From Chara braunii (taxonomy: Eukaryota > Streptophyta > Charophyceae > Charales > Characeae): a DNA stretch of 48,320 nucleotides. How positions within the stretch are numbered: position 1 is the stretch's first letter; each line of letters starts with the position of its first letter. The DNA is taken from assembly GCA_003427395.1 (NCBI GenBank), contig BFEA01000198.1, positions 327,615 to 375,934 of the forward strand, read 5' to 3'. Below, one piece after another: positions 33,749-44,320 of this stretch. The position numbers and the translations under genes were made by a program. The notes under the pieces are model-generated. The model was not told where the DNA came from, made no database searches, and saw only the letters and a program-made list of their open reading frames with translations.

Positions 33749-34700
33749 GCCGAGGAACCGGAAAGGGTCTATGAGAAACCTAGGGAAGACGAGCCTGCCG
33801 ACAAAGTTACCGCTACCAAGAAGAATTTTAGGTACCCAATCTTGATCTTATCCTTGCCAGAAATCGAGGACACCATTAGCAAGTTACTAGGAACCATGGT
33901 GTCGGTGTCTTTTCAGACTATGCTGCAGACTAGCCCTAGGTTGCTCAAAAGGCTTAGATAACTGTTGACCCGGCGGCGAGTAGAAATAGGCGACAACCCC
34001 GAGTTACCAGAAGGGGAGAGGGAGGAGGAAGTTCCGCGAGAAGTGGCTAACCTGCAGAGGAGTCGCGGGGACTTGGAGGATCTCGAGAAGGCCTTTGCAG
34101 ACATCCGCTACCGAGAGAGCGGCGAAGTCATGAGATCGCCACCCGGGATGAAGGTTAGCTTTCATGCGCTACCCGTAGGGAAATTGAAAATCCAGATCGG
34201 GAGTCATCACACCGACGCATTAGTAGACGGGGGAGTAGAAATCACTCTCATAAGGAGAGATTTCGCAACGATCACTGGATGTACGGTAAACAAGGAAGTA
34301 ACAGGGAGCATCCGGGGAGTTGGCGGGGAAATCCCGTTCGCTGGGTACGTCACGAAGTGTGCTGTGAAGGCAGGGGTCAGGGAATCGATCTGGTCATTTT
34401 AGCGGATGACCGTAATGGAGAAATGGACCACGACATAATCCTCGGGAGACCGTGGTGCGCGAACGTAGAGATGATAGGCATACACTTGCACGATGGCTCG
34501 TACATGGTAGACATAGAGGACCCTATGACCGGTCGGGGAGAGCTCCTTCGCCTCCTTGGAACAGGAGGAGACCCACCGAAGGGAAAACTGGCAACATGGT
34601 CGCCGTCGTTCGAGGATAGCACGCGGAAAAGGGCTTTCGCACGGATGGAGGGTATGAGAGAAAGGGTAGAAAATGGGCCTGCCCCAGAAGAAGAGGAGGC
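33749..34700 (+). pseudogene. Aspartic protease region of element B
   Basis: The gag frame continues past TAG 33,746 and TAA 33,959. At about 34,217 it encodes ALVDGGVEITLIRRDF, the retropepsin active-site loop. Most retropepsins have D-T/S-G; here D-G-G is read, which may be a lineage variant or a lesion. A frameshift near 34,395 leads to DHDIILGRPWC, the second conserved protease strand (usually IILGxxxL). The enzyme would cleave the gag-pol polyprotein. A second frameshift near 34,690 leads into the linker. Confidence 0.75.
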
Positions 34701-35041
34701 AGGAGGACGAAGTCCTAGGTGTTATGGTAGCAGAAAAGGAGTCAGAGGTCGAACTTGGTGCTAGTCTGTCCAAACGGAAAGAAGTGCGCGTAGACATGCC
34801 GAAAATCGCACTCGAGATCCCCGATCTATTGCAACTCATCAAGGCCCTCAGATACCACAAGGTAGGAGTGGATTCGGCAGCCTTGGCCAAGTTCAAAAGA
34901 GAGGTGCAAAAAGGATATTGCCTGAATGGGAAATTAGTTAGCATTCAACCACCGGTCATAGAGGCGACGGGGGCAATTCCGGCTGTTCATTTTTTAGGAG
35001 AAAGATCCCGGAAGGAAGTGTTCAAAAGTACAAGCCGGTAG
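34673..35041 (+). pseudogene. Linker between protease and reverse transcriptase
   Basis: A charged, helical-looking segment (EKESEVELGASLSKRKEVRV, ALRYHKVGVDSAALAKFKRE) in the gag frame. It belongs to the polyprotein but has no known domain. The frame shifts again at about 35,029 to join the reverse transcriptase. Confidence 0.55.
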
Positions 35042-36280
35042 GGAAGAAAGCAAAACCGGTCTCGATCCTGCTAGAGACATCAAAGGAAGAGGCTATGGAG
35101 AAGGAGGAAGAGATCCTTCGAGTGATCCGATAAAGAAGGGCGACGGAAGGACATCGGATACCAGATGAGGTAGCGGACACAATGAAGATAGGGATCGACG
35201 GGTTCTTAACGGAAGAAGAAAACCGCCTGATCAAAAGGACCTGTCAGGAATTCCATCTGGCGTTTGCCTTTAGTGATCACCAGAAGGGACGACTGGATGC
35301 GAAGTTTATCCCTCCGGTCAGAATCCACACGGTAGAACATGAGTGATGGAATGACAAGGGACCATCCTATGAATTTGGGATAGCGGGAGAGGTAACAGAC
35401 CTCCTTCGAGCAAAGATGGACTCCTTCATTGCGGAGCCTACGGCATCGCCATACGCAAATCGGTGGTTCGTCTTTCGGAAGCCTAACAAGACACTAAGGT
35501 GGATTCAGGACCTGCAGAAGTTGAATGCGGTAACCATCCGGGATGTTGGCTCGCTACCTCAGGCCGACTTATTAGCAGAATCGCACGCCGGTCGGAGCAT
35601 TTACTCCCTGATAGATCTGTACTCAGGGTGCGACTAACTTTCATTGGATGTTCGGGACAGGCCATACACCGCTATGCACACCCCCGTAGGCCAGCTACAG
35701 ATGCAGGTGACACCTATGTGATTCACAAACGTGGTGGCCGAAGCGCAACGCAGGATGCTCGCCGTGGCCGGGGACATGTTCCCAGAAAAATGTGAAGCTT
35801 GCATCGATGACAATCCGATCAAAGGCGCGCAGGAAAAGGACGAGACGAAAGTCCAGCCAGGGATCCGACGTTTTGTGTGGGACCACCTACAGGACATCAA
35901 GGACTTACTCCGCCGGTTCCTAGTATACAACATTACGGTTAGTGGACCAAAGAGTATCCTAGCAGTACCAGAGGTAACTATACTAGGATTTCGTTGCGGT
36001 GCTTACGGCAGGAAGCCGGATCCGGCAAAGACCGACAAGATATCACAGTGGCCGACGTCACTGCGCACGACGACGGAGGTAAGGGCATTTCTAGGCGTAG
36101 TCGACTTTTGGAGGATCTTCATTAAGAACTTTGCTAAGATTGCTGAGCCTATCCGGGCTATGATAAGGGAAGAAGGAACCATGGATTTGACGGAGGAGCG
36201 AGAAGGGGTTGTCCAAAGGCTCAAGGACATATTGACATCTGAGACAGTCGCCTTGTCCGCACCTTGTTTTAATAACGAAG
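35029..36280 (+). pseudogene. pol: Reverse transcriptase of element B
   Basis: One frame with stops at 35,131 (TAA), 35,344 (TGA), 35,635 (TAA) and 35,719 (TGA). Motifs in order: SPYANRWFVFRKPNKTLRW, IQDLQKLNAVTIRD, SIYSLIDLYSGCD, RPYTAMHTPVGQLQMQVTPM, then CIDDNPIKG in place of the usual YVDD box, VTILGFRCGAYGRKPDPAKT, and the thumb-like TEVRAFLGVVDFWRIFIKNF. This is the Ty3/Gypsy RT signature. It copies the element RNA into DNA in the cytoplasmic particle. The YVDD box reads C-I-D-D-N: the two aspartates are kept, the tyrosine is not. Confidence 0.9.
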
Positions 36281-37227
36281 TGGGACGACCCTTCATCCTA
36301 GAGACGGATGGAGGACTTTTGGCCGTAGGAGGTGTGTTGATCCAAAGGGATGAGGGAGGAAAAGAAAGACCGATTAGGTTCGAAAGTAGAACCCTGAACT
36401 CCGCAGAACGACCATACTCGCAATTCAAGAAGGAAGTCCTAGCCATCCTGCATTGCCTTAAGACCTTCCAGGCCTACCTATTTGGGAGGCGGTTCATCTT
36501 AAGGATCGACCCGACGAATGTCGCAGGGGCCCTAAATAATTACAGGCCTATAGATCCGACGGTAGAGAGATGGGTAGGATTCATTTGGCAGTTCGATTAC
36601 AAGATCGAACGGATTGCTAGAATCCGCAACAAGGCAGATGGGCTGAGTCGGGTTTGCATCACCCCCGAAGGGATGGAGGATGCAGAGCCCATAGACGCCT
36701 TCCTCGAATACGAAGGAGGAACTCTTGCGGTGGATAACGAAATGATGAGCAGAGAATGCACATCGGGAGAACTATTGATCCAGACTTTGGAGAAAGGGGC
36801 ACTTGCCGTAGTAGCAGAACTTAGAGAAGGACCAGTTACCACTCGAGGACGCAGAGAAGAAAATGATTCATGGGGAGCGATAGTAGGATCGAAAGAGGAA
36901 CTGATAGCAATGGCGGTCGAAGGGGGCCGGGAAGCAGTGATGAGCTTAGTGGAATTTTGGGAAAGGAAAGAGTTGCAATGGGTGGTAAATCAGATGCAGG
37001 AAGGAAAGGATGGGGACAAGGAAGGAGAAAAGTTTTTCTATGTCCAATCATACGAAGGACTCTTTCGGGAGATCGGTTTGTTGTTGGTAGGAAACAAACA
37101 ACCTACGGAAGTCAGTATTAAGGCAAGAGAAGAAGCCGAAAGGTACGTCCTAAGGGACGGGCATTTGTTCCAGAGGGAGAAAGGTGCTATGCCAGAAGGG
37201 TTGTGTGCGGAAGATCTAGGCAAGTAG
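36281..37227 (+). pseudogene. pol: RNase H and integrase-linker region of element B
   Basis: In the same frame as RT and open from 35,722 to TAG 37,225. RNase H: ILETDGGLLAVGGVLIQRD, PYSQFKKEVLAILHCLKTFQ and ILRIDPTNVAGAL, ending in the RNKADGLSRV box typical of Ty3/Gypsy. It would degrade template RNA. A linker follows (about 36,660-37,200) with acidic, helical sequence and VLRDGHLFQRE, the usual stretch before the integrase zinc finger. A frameshift at about 37,220 separates it from the integrase. Confidence 0.85.
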
Positions 37228-38327
37228 ACGTTATCCAGGCAATGCACGACGGGGTAGCTGGAGGTCATCGGTCATCCAAAGGAACACTTGCAAAGATAAC
37301 GCCGCTCTATTATTGGCCAGGCATGGCAGGCATGGTCGCCGTATACTGCCAAACTTGCCTTATTTGCCAAGAACGAAGCTCGGTACGAGTCTTCGAGCCG
37401 CTTAGACCAACGCGGGTGCTAGGGCCGGGACATCTGGTCCACCTCGACCTTGCGGTCATGCCTGTATCAACGGATGAATGTAGGTATATCCTAGATGCGC
37501 GAGACAACTTGAGTAGGTTCGTGGAGGCAGTCGCCCTCAGGAAAAAGACTGGAAGAAGTGTGGTGGACTGGATAGAAGACTTCTACTTAACGCACCCGTT
37601 CGTCAGGAGGTTTATAGCAGACAATGAGATGGAATTTGTGAACCAAGAAGTATTGGGGATGCTTAAGAGACTCTGCGTACCGATCAAACTCATCGAGCCG
37701 TATCACCCTGAAACCAATGCACCGATGGAAAGGGGGCTCTGAACCTTGAAGAACACGATTGCAAAGCTCGCAGCAGACCATCTAGGGAACCGACCTAGGT
37801 ATCTTAAGCAGACTGTCTTTGCAGAGAATATGACTCCTAAAAGGACAACAGGATGTTTCCCAACAGAGCTTTGCTACGGAAGAGAGATCGACTTTCCTGT
37901 GGAAGCCTTGGTACCTACCTGGAATAGGTTAGATGATGATCCACAAATGACCACTGAAGAGTTAATCGAGGTCATGGAAGACATCGCCAGCCGGGTGCTG
38001 GACAGCAGAATGAGGGACAAAGCAAAATGAGACCAGGTTAAGAATGTCAGAAAGGGGCCACTTCAGGTGGGGGAGATGGTACTGCTAAGGAACTCCGCAC
38101 TAGAAAGTACTTGGTCGGGACAGTTGGGAAGGAGGTTCAAAGGCCCCTACCGGATCGCCAAGCGGGTGGGACTGAACACCTTCGAACTGGAAGATTTGGA
38201 TGGAACAGGATTGAAAGGGCACTTCCCGGGGCAACGACTGGTCAGGTTTTTAAGTCGGGACCCAGTGGAACAATGGCTTCAGGTGGCCGAAGATAAGGAA
38301 ACAGAAGAGCCACAAGCTAAAAACTAA
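37203..38327 (+). pseudogene. int: Integrase of element B with GPY/F-type C-terminus
   Basis: One frame with TGA at 37,740 and 38,028, ending TAA 38,325. The HHCC zinc finger is visible (HDGVAGGH ... CQTCLIC). The catalytic triad is HLDLAV, IADNEMEF and ETNAPMERG: exactly 35 residues separate the second D from E, so DD35E. The C-terminal part has MVLLRNSALE, RRFKGPYRIAKR and FELEDLDGTGLKGHFPGQRL, the GPY/F-type module that in Ty3/Gypsy integrases contributes to DNA binding and target choice. No chromodomain is apparent. It inserts the DNA copy into chromosomes. Confidence 0.9.
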
Positions 38328-38642
38328 CCACAGCCTTGCCCACACTATGGTTTGTCTCTGACCATGTTTGTGGGACTGTCATTTTTTTGGGACTGGTGCT
38401 TTGGCTTGGACTTACTGAGGTTGAAAGGTAGCATGACTTGGGGGTAGCATGACTTGGGGGTTGCAATATCTGGCTTGTGTGACAACGGGAAGGAATGTTT
38501 GGGGTATTGTACCATAGTTTTTGACGAGAAAAATATGGGGTCATCACGAACGACGCATTCGCATGTATAAAAAGGACGTGATGCGAGGGATACTGGGTGC
38601 ATTTTGGGAATGTCTACCGGCCTAAGGGGGGGGGAGGCGTAA
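38328..38642. other. Spacer after integrase
   Basis: No gene. GTAGCATGACTTGGGG is repeated twice in tandem at about 38,427-38,460. Confidence 0.6.
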
Positions 38643-39625
38643 GTGTATGAGGGACATTGCGGGTGTTGTTTTGTTATACAGGGCTTAGGAGTAAAACGAG
38701 AAAAGACAAATATGAAATTCGGCAACGAGAACGACAGCGGGGCAATCAACAGGCCTACCGGAGGGGAAGAAGCTGGACCAAGCCAAGGGAGGAGGACAAC
38801 GAAGAAAAAATTGTACATTGGGCTCATGGGTGGGCCAGTGGTAGGCAGGGGTGGAAGAAAATGTTTGTGTAGGAAACCCTCACCCCTCCGCAAGGGAGAA
38901 GATATAGAAATATCATCTGACAGTGAGGGCGAAAAGGGAAGGGCAAATGTGGAAGAAAGAGGCAACACATAAATGGGTGATAAGGCTCGGGTCCCTAACG
39001 AGGAAGGGGCCAACAGGGGCGAACTACGTAAGGCTTGGCATGGGGAAAGCGAGGGGGGGCAAGGTATGCGCGACGAACGTGAGGAGGACGGGGAGAAAAA
39101 GGAGAGTCCGCTTGAAGGACGAAGCGGTCATGACAGTTACGAGGGGTATGGGACGGGGACAAAGATCCCTTTTACCTACGATCCAAAGAACCTTGCTGAT
39201 GAGTTAGCCCCATACAGACTGAAGACGAGGGGGACGAGGAGGAGGATGTGCGAGAAGTCATAGAAATCAGCAACGAGGATGAGAGGGATGAAATCTCAAG
39301 GCCTAGGGAAGAGGGGCGGCCTTCGATGTACCAACCGGGGGATGGGGCTTTCAGATGGGAGGACGAGTTCGGGCCAACTCCCAGTCATTGGTTTCAGCAA
39401 TGGACCAATGTAATCAGGCACGAATGGATTATTAGGACCTAGGAACTCGCAAGGGTAGGGGTGAAAGCCACACCACTAGATTTTTTTAACGAGGCAGAGT
39501 TGCATAAAATTGTAAGGATGAGAAGAGAGATCGAGACCTACGGCCTGGGGGTTAGAAAGCCTGCCAAGGAACGGGGTGGACAAGGAACTGGGAAAGACGA
39601 GGCGCAAGGCAGCAATAGGAACTAG
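38643..39625 (+). pseudogene. Extra 3' ORF of element B with two SUMO-interaction-like motifs
   Basis: The frame from 38,643 is open to about 39,215 except for TAA at 38,970. It then shifts frame and continues to TAG at 39,623 with one further TAG at 39,440. Composition is very polar and acidic. DIEISSDSEGE (38,901-38,936) and VIEISNEDE (39,255-39,281) both have the hydrophobic-core-plus-acidic pattern of SUMO-interaction motifs. The C-terminal part is more ordered: GAFRWEDEFGPTPSHWFQQW, LDFFNEAELHKIVRMRREIE, TYGLGVRKPAKERGG. It sits where envelope-like or extra ORFs occur in some plant Gypsy elements, but has no signal peptide or membrane segment, so it is not envelope-like. Function unknown. 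Confidence 0.5.
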
Positions 39626-40200
39626 GTGTTGACTTAGCATTGAAAATGATCGCTGTTTTTCTGTCAGCAGAGACATGAGAATGACGAGAACGTGTATAGT
39701 ATAGGCAAACTTGCTAAGGATGAAGTGAAAAGAGGGCCAGCTAAGGCTGTGTCACGATAAGATGGAAGATAGTTTTGAGGCTACATTTTGGATGAACTAC
39801 CTTGGGTACATAAGACAAAGACATGGGATTTGGGATGAGACCAATTGGGAGAGGGTGTATTGTGAATTCTGGATGGAATAAGGATTATGCTTTTGAGAGG
39901 GGAAAACCTTGGGTACGGATTGACGAGCGAACCATGGGATTGAATGATTGGTCGAGTACAAGAGAGGTTAGGGAACCTATGGGTTAAGGGGCGTGAAGAA
40001 CACTCCTACCCTAGGAGCCTAATCCAACTGAGTCATAAATGAGACTGAGAATAACCGAAACCTGAGAGATCAGGAAGAGTGAAAATGAAAGGAGCACCTT
40101 TGTCTTTGGTTATGGATGAACGACCGGGTGGGCTAGTGTTGGTTGGGGTCGCGAGCCCCAACTCGAGTGTTAGACGCTAAGTCGGATGTACGCATGGATG
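39626..40200. other. Non-coding 3' region of element B
   Basis: No open frame with family resemblance, no structured repeat. Confidence 0.5.
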
Positions 40201-40287
40201 GTACATTACTGTGAGAAATGAAAGAGATGGTACATTACTGTGAGAAATGGAATGGATGGTACATTACTGTGAGAAATGGAAGGAAGA
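40201..40287 (+). repeat. 29-bp tandem repeat, three units
   Basis: GTACATTACTGTGAGAAATG begins at 40,201, 40,230 and 40,259. Confidence 0.9.
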
Positions 40288-40380
40288 GAACGGCACGCAA
40301 AAGATGAGATGGCCACCTTCTAACCTCCAAGACATAAATGAGATCCGTAACCTCAAGGCCCACCCCCTCGGGCACTAACA

Positions 40381-40540
40381 TTGAGAATGGAAAAGAATGG
40401 CCCTAACCAGACTGTTCGACTTGAGAATGGAAAGGAATGACCCTAACCAGGCTGTTCGACTTGAGAATGAAAAAGAATGGCCCTAACCAGGCTGTTCGAC
40501 TTGAGAATGGATAAGAACGACCCTAACCAGGTTGTTCGAG
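40381..40540 (+). repeat. 40-bp tandem repeat, four units
   Basis: TTGAGAATGGAAAAGAATGG begins at 40,381, 40,421, 40,461 and 40,501. Confidence 0.9.
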
Positions 40541-40599
40541 AATGACCCCTGACAAGGGTCATTCCTTTTGAAAAAGGCACTGGGGTCCCCTGCATATTG

Positions 40600-40661
40600 G
40601 ATTGAGAAAGGTTGATTGAGAAAGGTTGATTGAGAAAGGTTGATTGAGAAAGGTTGATTGC
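40600..40661 (+). repeat. 14-bp tandem repeat, four units
   Basis: GATTGAGAAAGGTT repeated head to tail. Confidence 0.9.
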
Positions 40662-40675
40662 GAATGAGGTGGAAT

Positions 40676-41035
40676 GAGAGAGATGGAAAAGGCCGGTGGG
40701 TCGGTGTCATTGAAATAGCTAATGGGATAAATGAGAGAGATGGAAAAGGTCGGTGGGTCGGTCATTGAATAGCCAATGGGATGAATGAGAGAGATGGAAA
40801 AGGCCGGTGGGTCGGTCATTGAAATAGCCAATGGGATGAGAGAAATGGAAAAGGCCGGTGTATCGGTCATTGAAAAAGCCAATGGGATGAGAGAGATGGG
40901 AAAGGCCGGTGGGTCGGTCATTGAAATAGCCAAAGGATGGATGAGAGAGGTGGAAAAGGCCGGTGGGTCGGTCATTGAAATTGCCAATGAGTTGAATGGA
41001 GGAAATGGAAAAGGCCGGTGGGTCGGCCACTGAAA
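40676..41035 (+). repeat. About 50-56-bp tandem repeat, seven units, open on both strands
   Basis: Core GGCCGGTGGGTCGGTCATTG at about 40,692, 40,748, 40,801, 40,851, 40,903, 40,957 and 41,012. The + strand reads REMEKAGGSVIEIANG four times in frame (from 40,785), and the - strand reads MTDPPAFSISLI repeatedly. Most likely a minisatellite; a repetitive peptide cannot be excluded. Confidence 0.8.
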
Positions 41036-42182
41036 ATTGTCAAGGGGCCTTAAAGCCGAGAAGGGCAGGGACCGTTAAGACGGTCACATAAATTGGGTGT
41101 TGAGGAATGAGAAAATTGAGGATTGAGTGGGCGGAAGGGTCAGTCTTGAGAAATGGCTATTGAGAGAATGACCGCCAGACCGGCCGTGAGGGTGGCCTTG
41201 TTGATAAGAGGCTGTCAGACCAGCCGTGAGAATCATCCTTGGAAATAGCATTGGATTGAATGATTGAGGATTGAATATTGCATTGCATAGGCAAGAGACA
41301 CTAGGCAACTTGAAATGGACTTGGAAATAACATTGAAATGAATTTCTCTTTTTCTAGTCTTTGGCCTCACCAGGAGGGGGATACCGGTGCTCGCACCGCG
41401 ACCGCAAGACCTCTATCCCTGTAAGGGAAAAAGTCTAAGCGCCACCTGTTCCTCTTGTAAGGGGATGAGGGTTAAAGGACCAAGGCACCTACCACTTGGA
41501 TCGGTGCGGGACGTCCGGAACTGACCTCGACAACGAGCTCTAGTCGGGAAGTTCAAATTGCGCCTCGTGTTGAACGCCTAAATGTCAAAGGGTGAGGGAA
41601 CCAAATGGACGAGAGAGCCATTCTTTTTTTCTAGTTTCTTTTGTTCTCCCCAACCACACGCCATGTCGTTGAGGGGCGGCATGACCGCTTGGAATGGACC
41701 ACGGCGGCTCGCGTTAAGTTGAGCAGCACTGTCCAGGAGGGAGGAGTTGGGCGTGGTACCGGGTGGAAGCCGCAACCACCATGGGGCGAGTGACACCGCC
41801 CCGCTGGAGCATCACAACCGCTTCGGGACTAATTGCGAGGTCTTCGTAACTGCACTCGTGGACTAACTGAGAGCCCCAACTCTCTTGGAAGGAAGAGGCC
41901 GGATCCAAGAAAACACCACCCGGGAGAAACGATTCGCGAGAAAGCCTTTGCGGCAAGATGGGGTCCTGGGAGGTTTTGGACTAGACCTGCCTGTCAGATA
42001 TGAGGAGGTACCTTAGAAATGACGTCTGTCTCGTAAGCGGCAACAGGTCGGACGGAGTAGGGGATGAGGTGAGTTATCAGCAGAGGGAGGACTGATCACC
42101 CTTCCTTTTTGGGGCTGATGGGCCGGCATCCGCCTACTCGTCGGTGGGCCAAGGTCTGCGTACCTCCGAGTGAGAACGAGTC
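41036..42182. other. Non-coding 3' region of element B
   Basis: Purine-rich remnants of the upstream repeats, then about 0.8 kb of GC-balanced sequence (41,350-42,180) with short frames on both strands and no recognised family. It may be structured RNA or decayed sequence. Confidence 0.45.
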
Positions 42183-42223
42183 GTGCGATGGGGACATCGC
42201 ATTTTGAGTGGGGGGAAGGTGTG
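42183..42223 (+). other. Upstream copy of the polypurine-tract region
   Basis: GTGCGATGGGGACATCGC, then GAGTGGGGGGAAGGTGTG, nearly matches 43,567-43,608, the region just before the 3' LTR. It may be the original polypurine tract before the methyltransferase segment was added. Confidence 0.6.
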
Positions 42224-42275
42224 CCATCTACCAAAGAAAAAGCGTGCAAAAGAGAAGGGTACCATGAGCATAAGA

Positions 42276-42560
42276 CTGGATGAGTAATCGACTTTGTGCA
42301 GGCTTGAGAAAAAGCCTGACAAGATGTCCAGAAGAAAAGAATGAATCAGTAATTAACGTTGTATGAGCTTGAGAAAAATGTCTGACAAGATGTCAAGAAG
42401 AGAAGAATGGATGAGTAATTGACTTTGCGCAGGCTTGAGAAAAGGCCTGGCAAGATGTCCAGAAGAGAAATGGGTGAGAAATTGACGTTGCATGAGCTTG
42501 ATAAAATGCCTGGCAAGCGACTTGTGTGATTGATTTGGCATAAGCTTGAAAATGGGCCAA
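42276..42560 (+). repeat. About 65-bp tandem repeat, four to five units
   Basis: GCTTGAGAAAAAGCCTGACA-like cores at 42,302, 42,367, 42,432 and 42,496, with a shorter last unit at 42,544. It fills most of the space between the upstream polypurine copy and the methyltransferase fragment. Confidence 0.85.
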
Positions 42561-42765
42561 GTAAGACGTCTGGAAAAGAAAAGACTCGTATGATGGACTA
42601 TGTATGGATCTAAGAGAAAGACTGGCAGGCTGGGAAACAAATAAGTATTTGGAAACAGGTCTGACAAGGTGTCTGAAAGAGAGATGCACAAGGGAGGAAC
42701 TGGGCAACATGCATGAAAAGAGTTAAAAGTAAGCAAGGAACAAGAAAGGACAAAGAGTGATATAA

Positions 42766-43449
42766 ATGCAAAATTGGCAGGACCTGAGGAGAGTCGGGCG
42801 AAAGGACCCGGGGGACATGCATGTGGATTTAGCAAGGCCTGAGCATCGGGGAACGGTAAAGGAAAAACATGGATTGCACGGGACGAAAAGTAGATTATTT
42901 TTTATAAGAGTGATGAATGAGGTGGGGCCAAAATGGTTCCTGCTCGAGAATGCTTCCTCGATGAAATGGGAAGACAGATTTGAGATTACGAAGCACTTAA
43001 GGGAAGTTGTGCCTGGGCTCACCGATTCGAAGTGGGTATCACCACGACAAAGACGACGGTTGTATTGGACGAACATCTCCCTTCCGGAGCAAATGCCTGA
43101 CATTGAGTCGCATCCAAAAACTTGCCTACAATTTGTTATCAACAAAGTCAAGGCATAGAATGAGAAAACCAATTGTGTTATGACAACAAATTGTCATCTG
43201 GGGAATAAAGCCAGCATACTAGTAGTTAAGTGCATGAAGCAAGGAGAGCCCCGTCTGCCCCATGTTACTGAAGTTGAAAGAATTATGGGTTGCCCTGATG
43301 GGTATACAAAATTGACTGAAGAGGTAGTTCGCATCTCAATTGAGAGAAAGATAAAGAGGCAGAGCTATGATGGAAATGAGCAACCTGGTCTAAGCTGTAG
43401 AACCTTCGACTCCCCCATACCCCCCTCCACCCCAAGGGGCGGAAGCTAA
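42766..43449 (+). pseudogene. DNMT3-like cytosine-5 DNA methyltransferase, C-terminal catalytic part (decayed)
   Basis: A 227-codon frame from ATG to TAA with one TAG at 43,156. Motifs in the DNMT3 (non-rearranged) order: VDLARPEHRG where motif IV should carry Pro-Cys; HGLHGTKSRLFFIRV; WFLLENASSM, equivalent to the ENV motif VI (E at 42,946); VSPRQRRRLYWTNI, motif VIII; MTTNCHLGNK, the motif IX region (from 43,180); and TEVERIMGCPDGYT, matching the DNMT3 box before the C-terminus. Glu is read where the catalytic Cys is expected (42,841), and motif I, which binds AdoMet, is absent upstream. It would methylate cytosine in DNA if whole; here it cannot. It lies on the sense strand in the element's 3' region. 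A bacterial-type m5C enzyme is less likely because of the DNMT3-like C-terminal boxes. Confidence 0.8.
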
Positions 43450-43589
43450 GGAAGACATTAAGAAAGGAATGGGAAAAGAACAAAACGGACCCTGGCAAAC
43501 TAACCACTCATAACACCTCACCCTCCTCTCCCGTCTATCCCTTCAAAACCCACTAACAAGAGATTGGTGCACGATGAGGACATCGCGAA

Positions 43590-43604
43590 TGAGTGGGGGG
43601 AATG
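43590..43604 (+). other. Polypurine tract of element B
   Basis: TGAGTGGGGGGAA immediately precedes TGTCGGGAC of the 3' LTR, as required for plus-strand DNA priming. A T at 43,603 leaves the exact LTR start uncertain by two bases. Confidence 0.8.
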
Positions 43605-44186
43605 TGTCGGGACTCGTGGATCCCGAATAACTTCCCAGCACTCGAGAGATTGAATACGGACAATTTGTGCACAACACAGAAATCTGGAGTGAGGAAGCAG
43701 GAGAGAGAAAAAACAAAGGATTAGGCCGCAGAAGGGAGTGATGCCCTGAGGAGAGAACCACAGGAGAAAAGAACTAGCGACGGCAAACAAGCAAGCGCAA
43801 GAACAGGGGCACATAGAACACAGCAGGAGGCCGGGAGGGCCATCAGAATGCAATAAGACTAAGGCCAAAGGGCCCTTTGAACTAGCAATTGCAGCGCAAC
43901 AGCAATAAGGGAATGAGGAAGTCGAGGAATGGGCGGCCAGAAGCCGCAGTAAACCAGGAAATGAAGGTCCAACGTGGGGGCCACCTATGGGAGCCTCGGA
44001 GCGGAGACCCGCGACCAAAGAGATCGACACACACAAGGCCTGCTACCAAAGAGATTGGCACGCACAAGGCGCAAGGAGAGGGGTCGCTATGGGGCGACAA
44101 GACGCCCAAGGGGCATGGGACACCTCGGGGAAAGGCACCCGGGGCCACGTGGAACTAAGTAAAAATAATGNCGTCCGGGGCGAAAT

Positions 44187-44320
44187 GTGTCGGGGACCGC
44201 CAATGGGACTAAGTGTCGGGGACCGCCAACGGGACTAAGTGTCGGGGACTGCCGACGGGACTAAGTGTCGGGGACCACCGACGGGACAAAGTGTCGGGGA
44301 CCACCAACGGGACAAGTAGC
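44187..44320 (+). repeat. 28-bp tandem repeat in 3' LTR B
   Basis: About five units of the GTGTCGGGGACCGCC repeat, two fewer than in the 5' LTR. Confidence 0.85.

Noticed and set aside
34399-34944. 181-codon open frame on the minus strand
   Set aside because: Antisense shadow of the protease and linker region.
38643-39625. Envelope gene
   Set aside because: No signal peptide, membrane segment or cysteine pattern; the protein is acidic and polar.
41714-41956. 80-codon minus-strand frame with ordinary-looking composition
   Set aside because: No family resemblance, no conserved copy in the window, and it runs against the element's direction.
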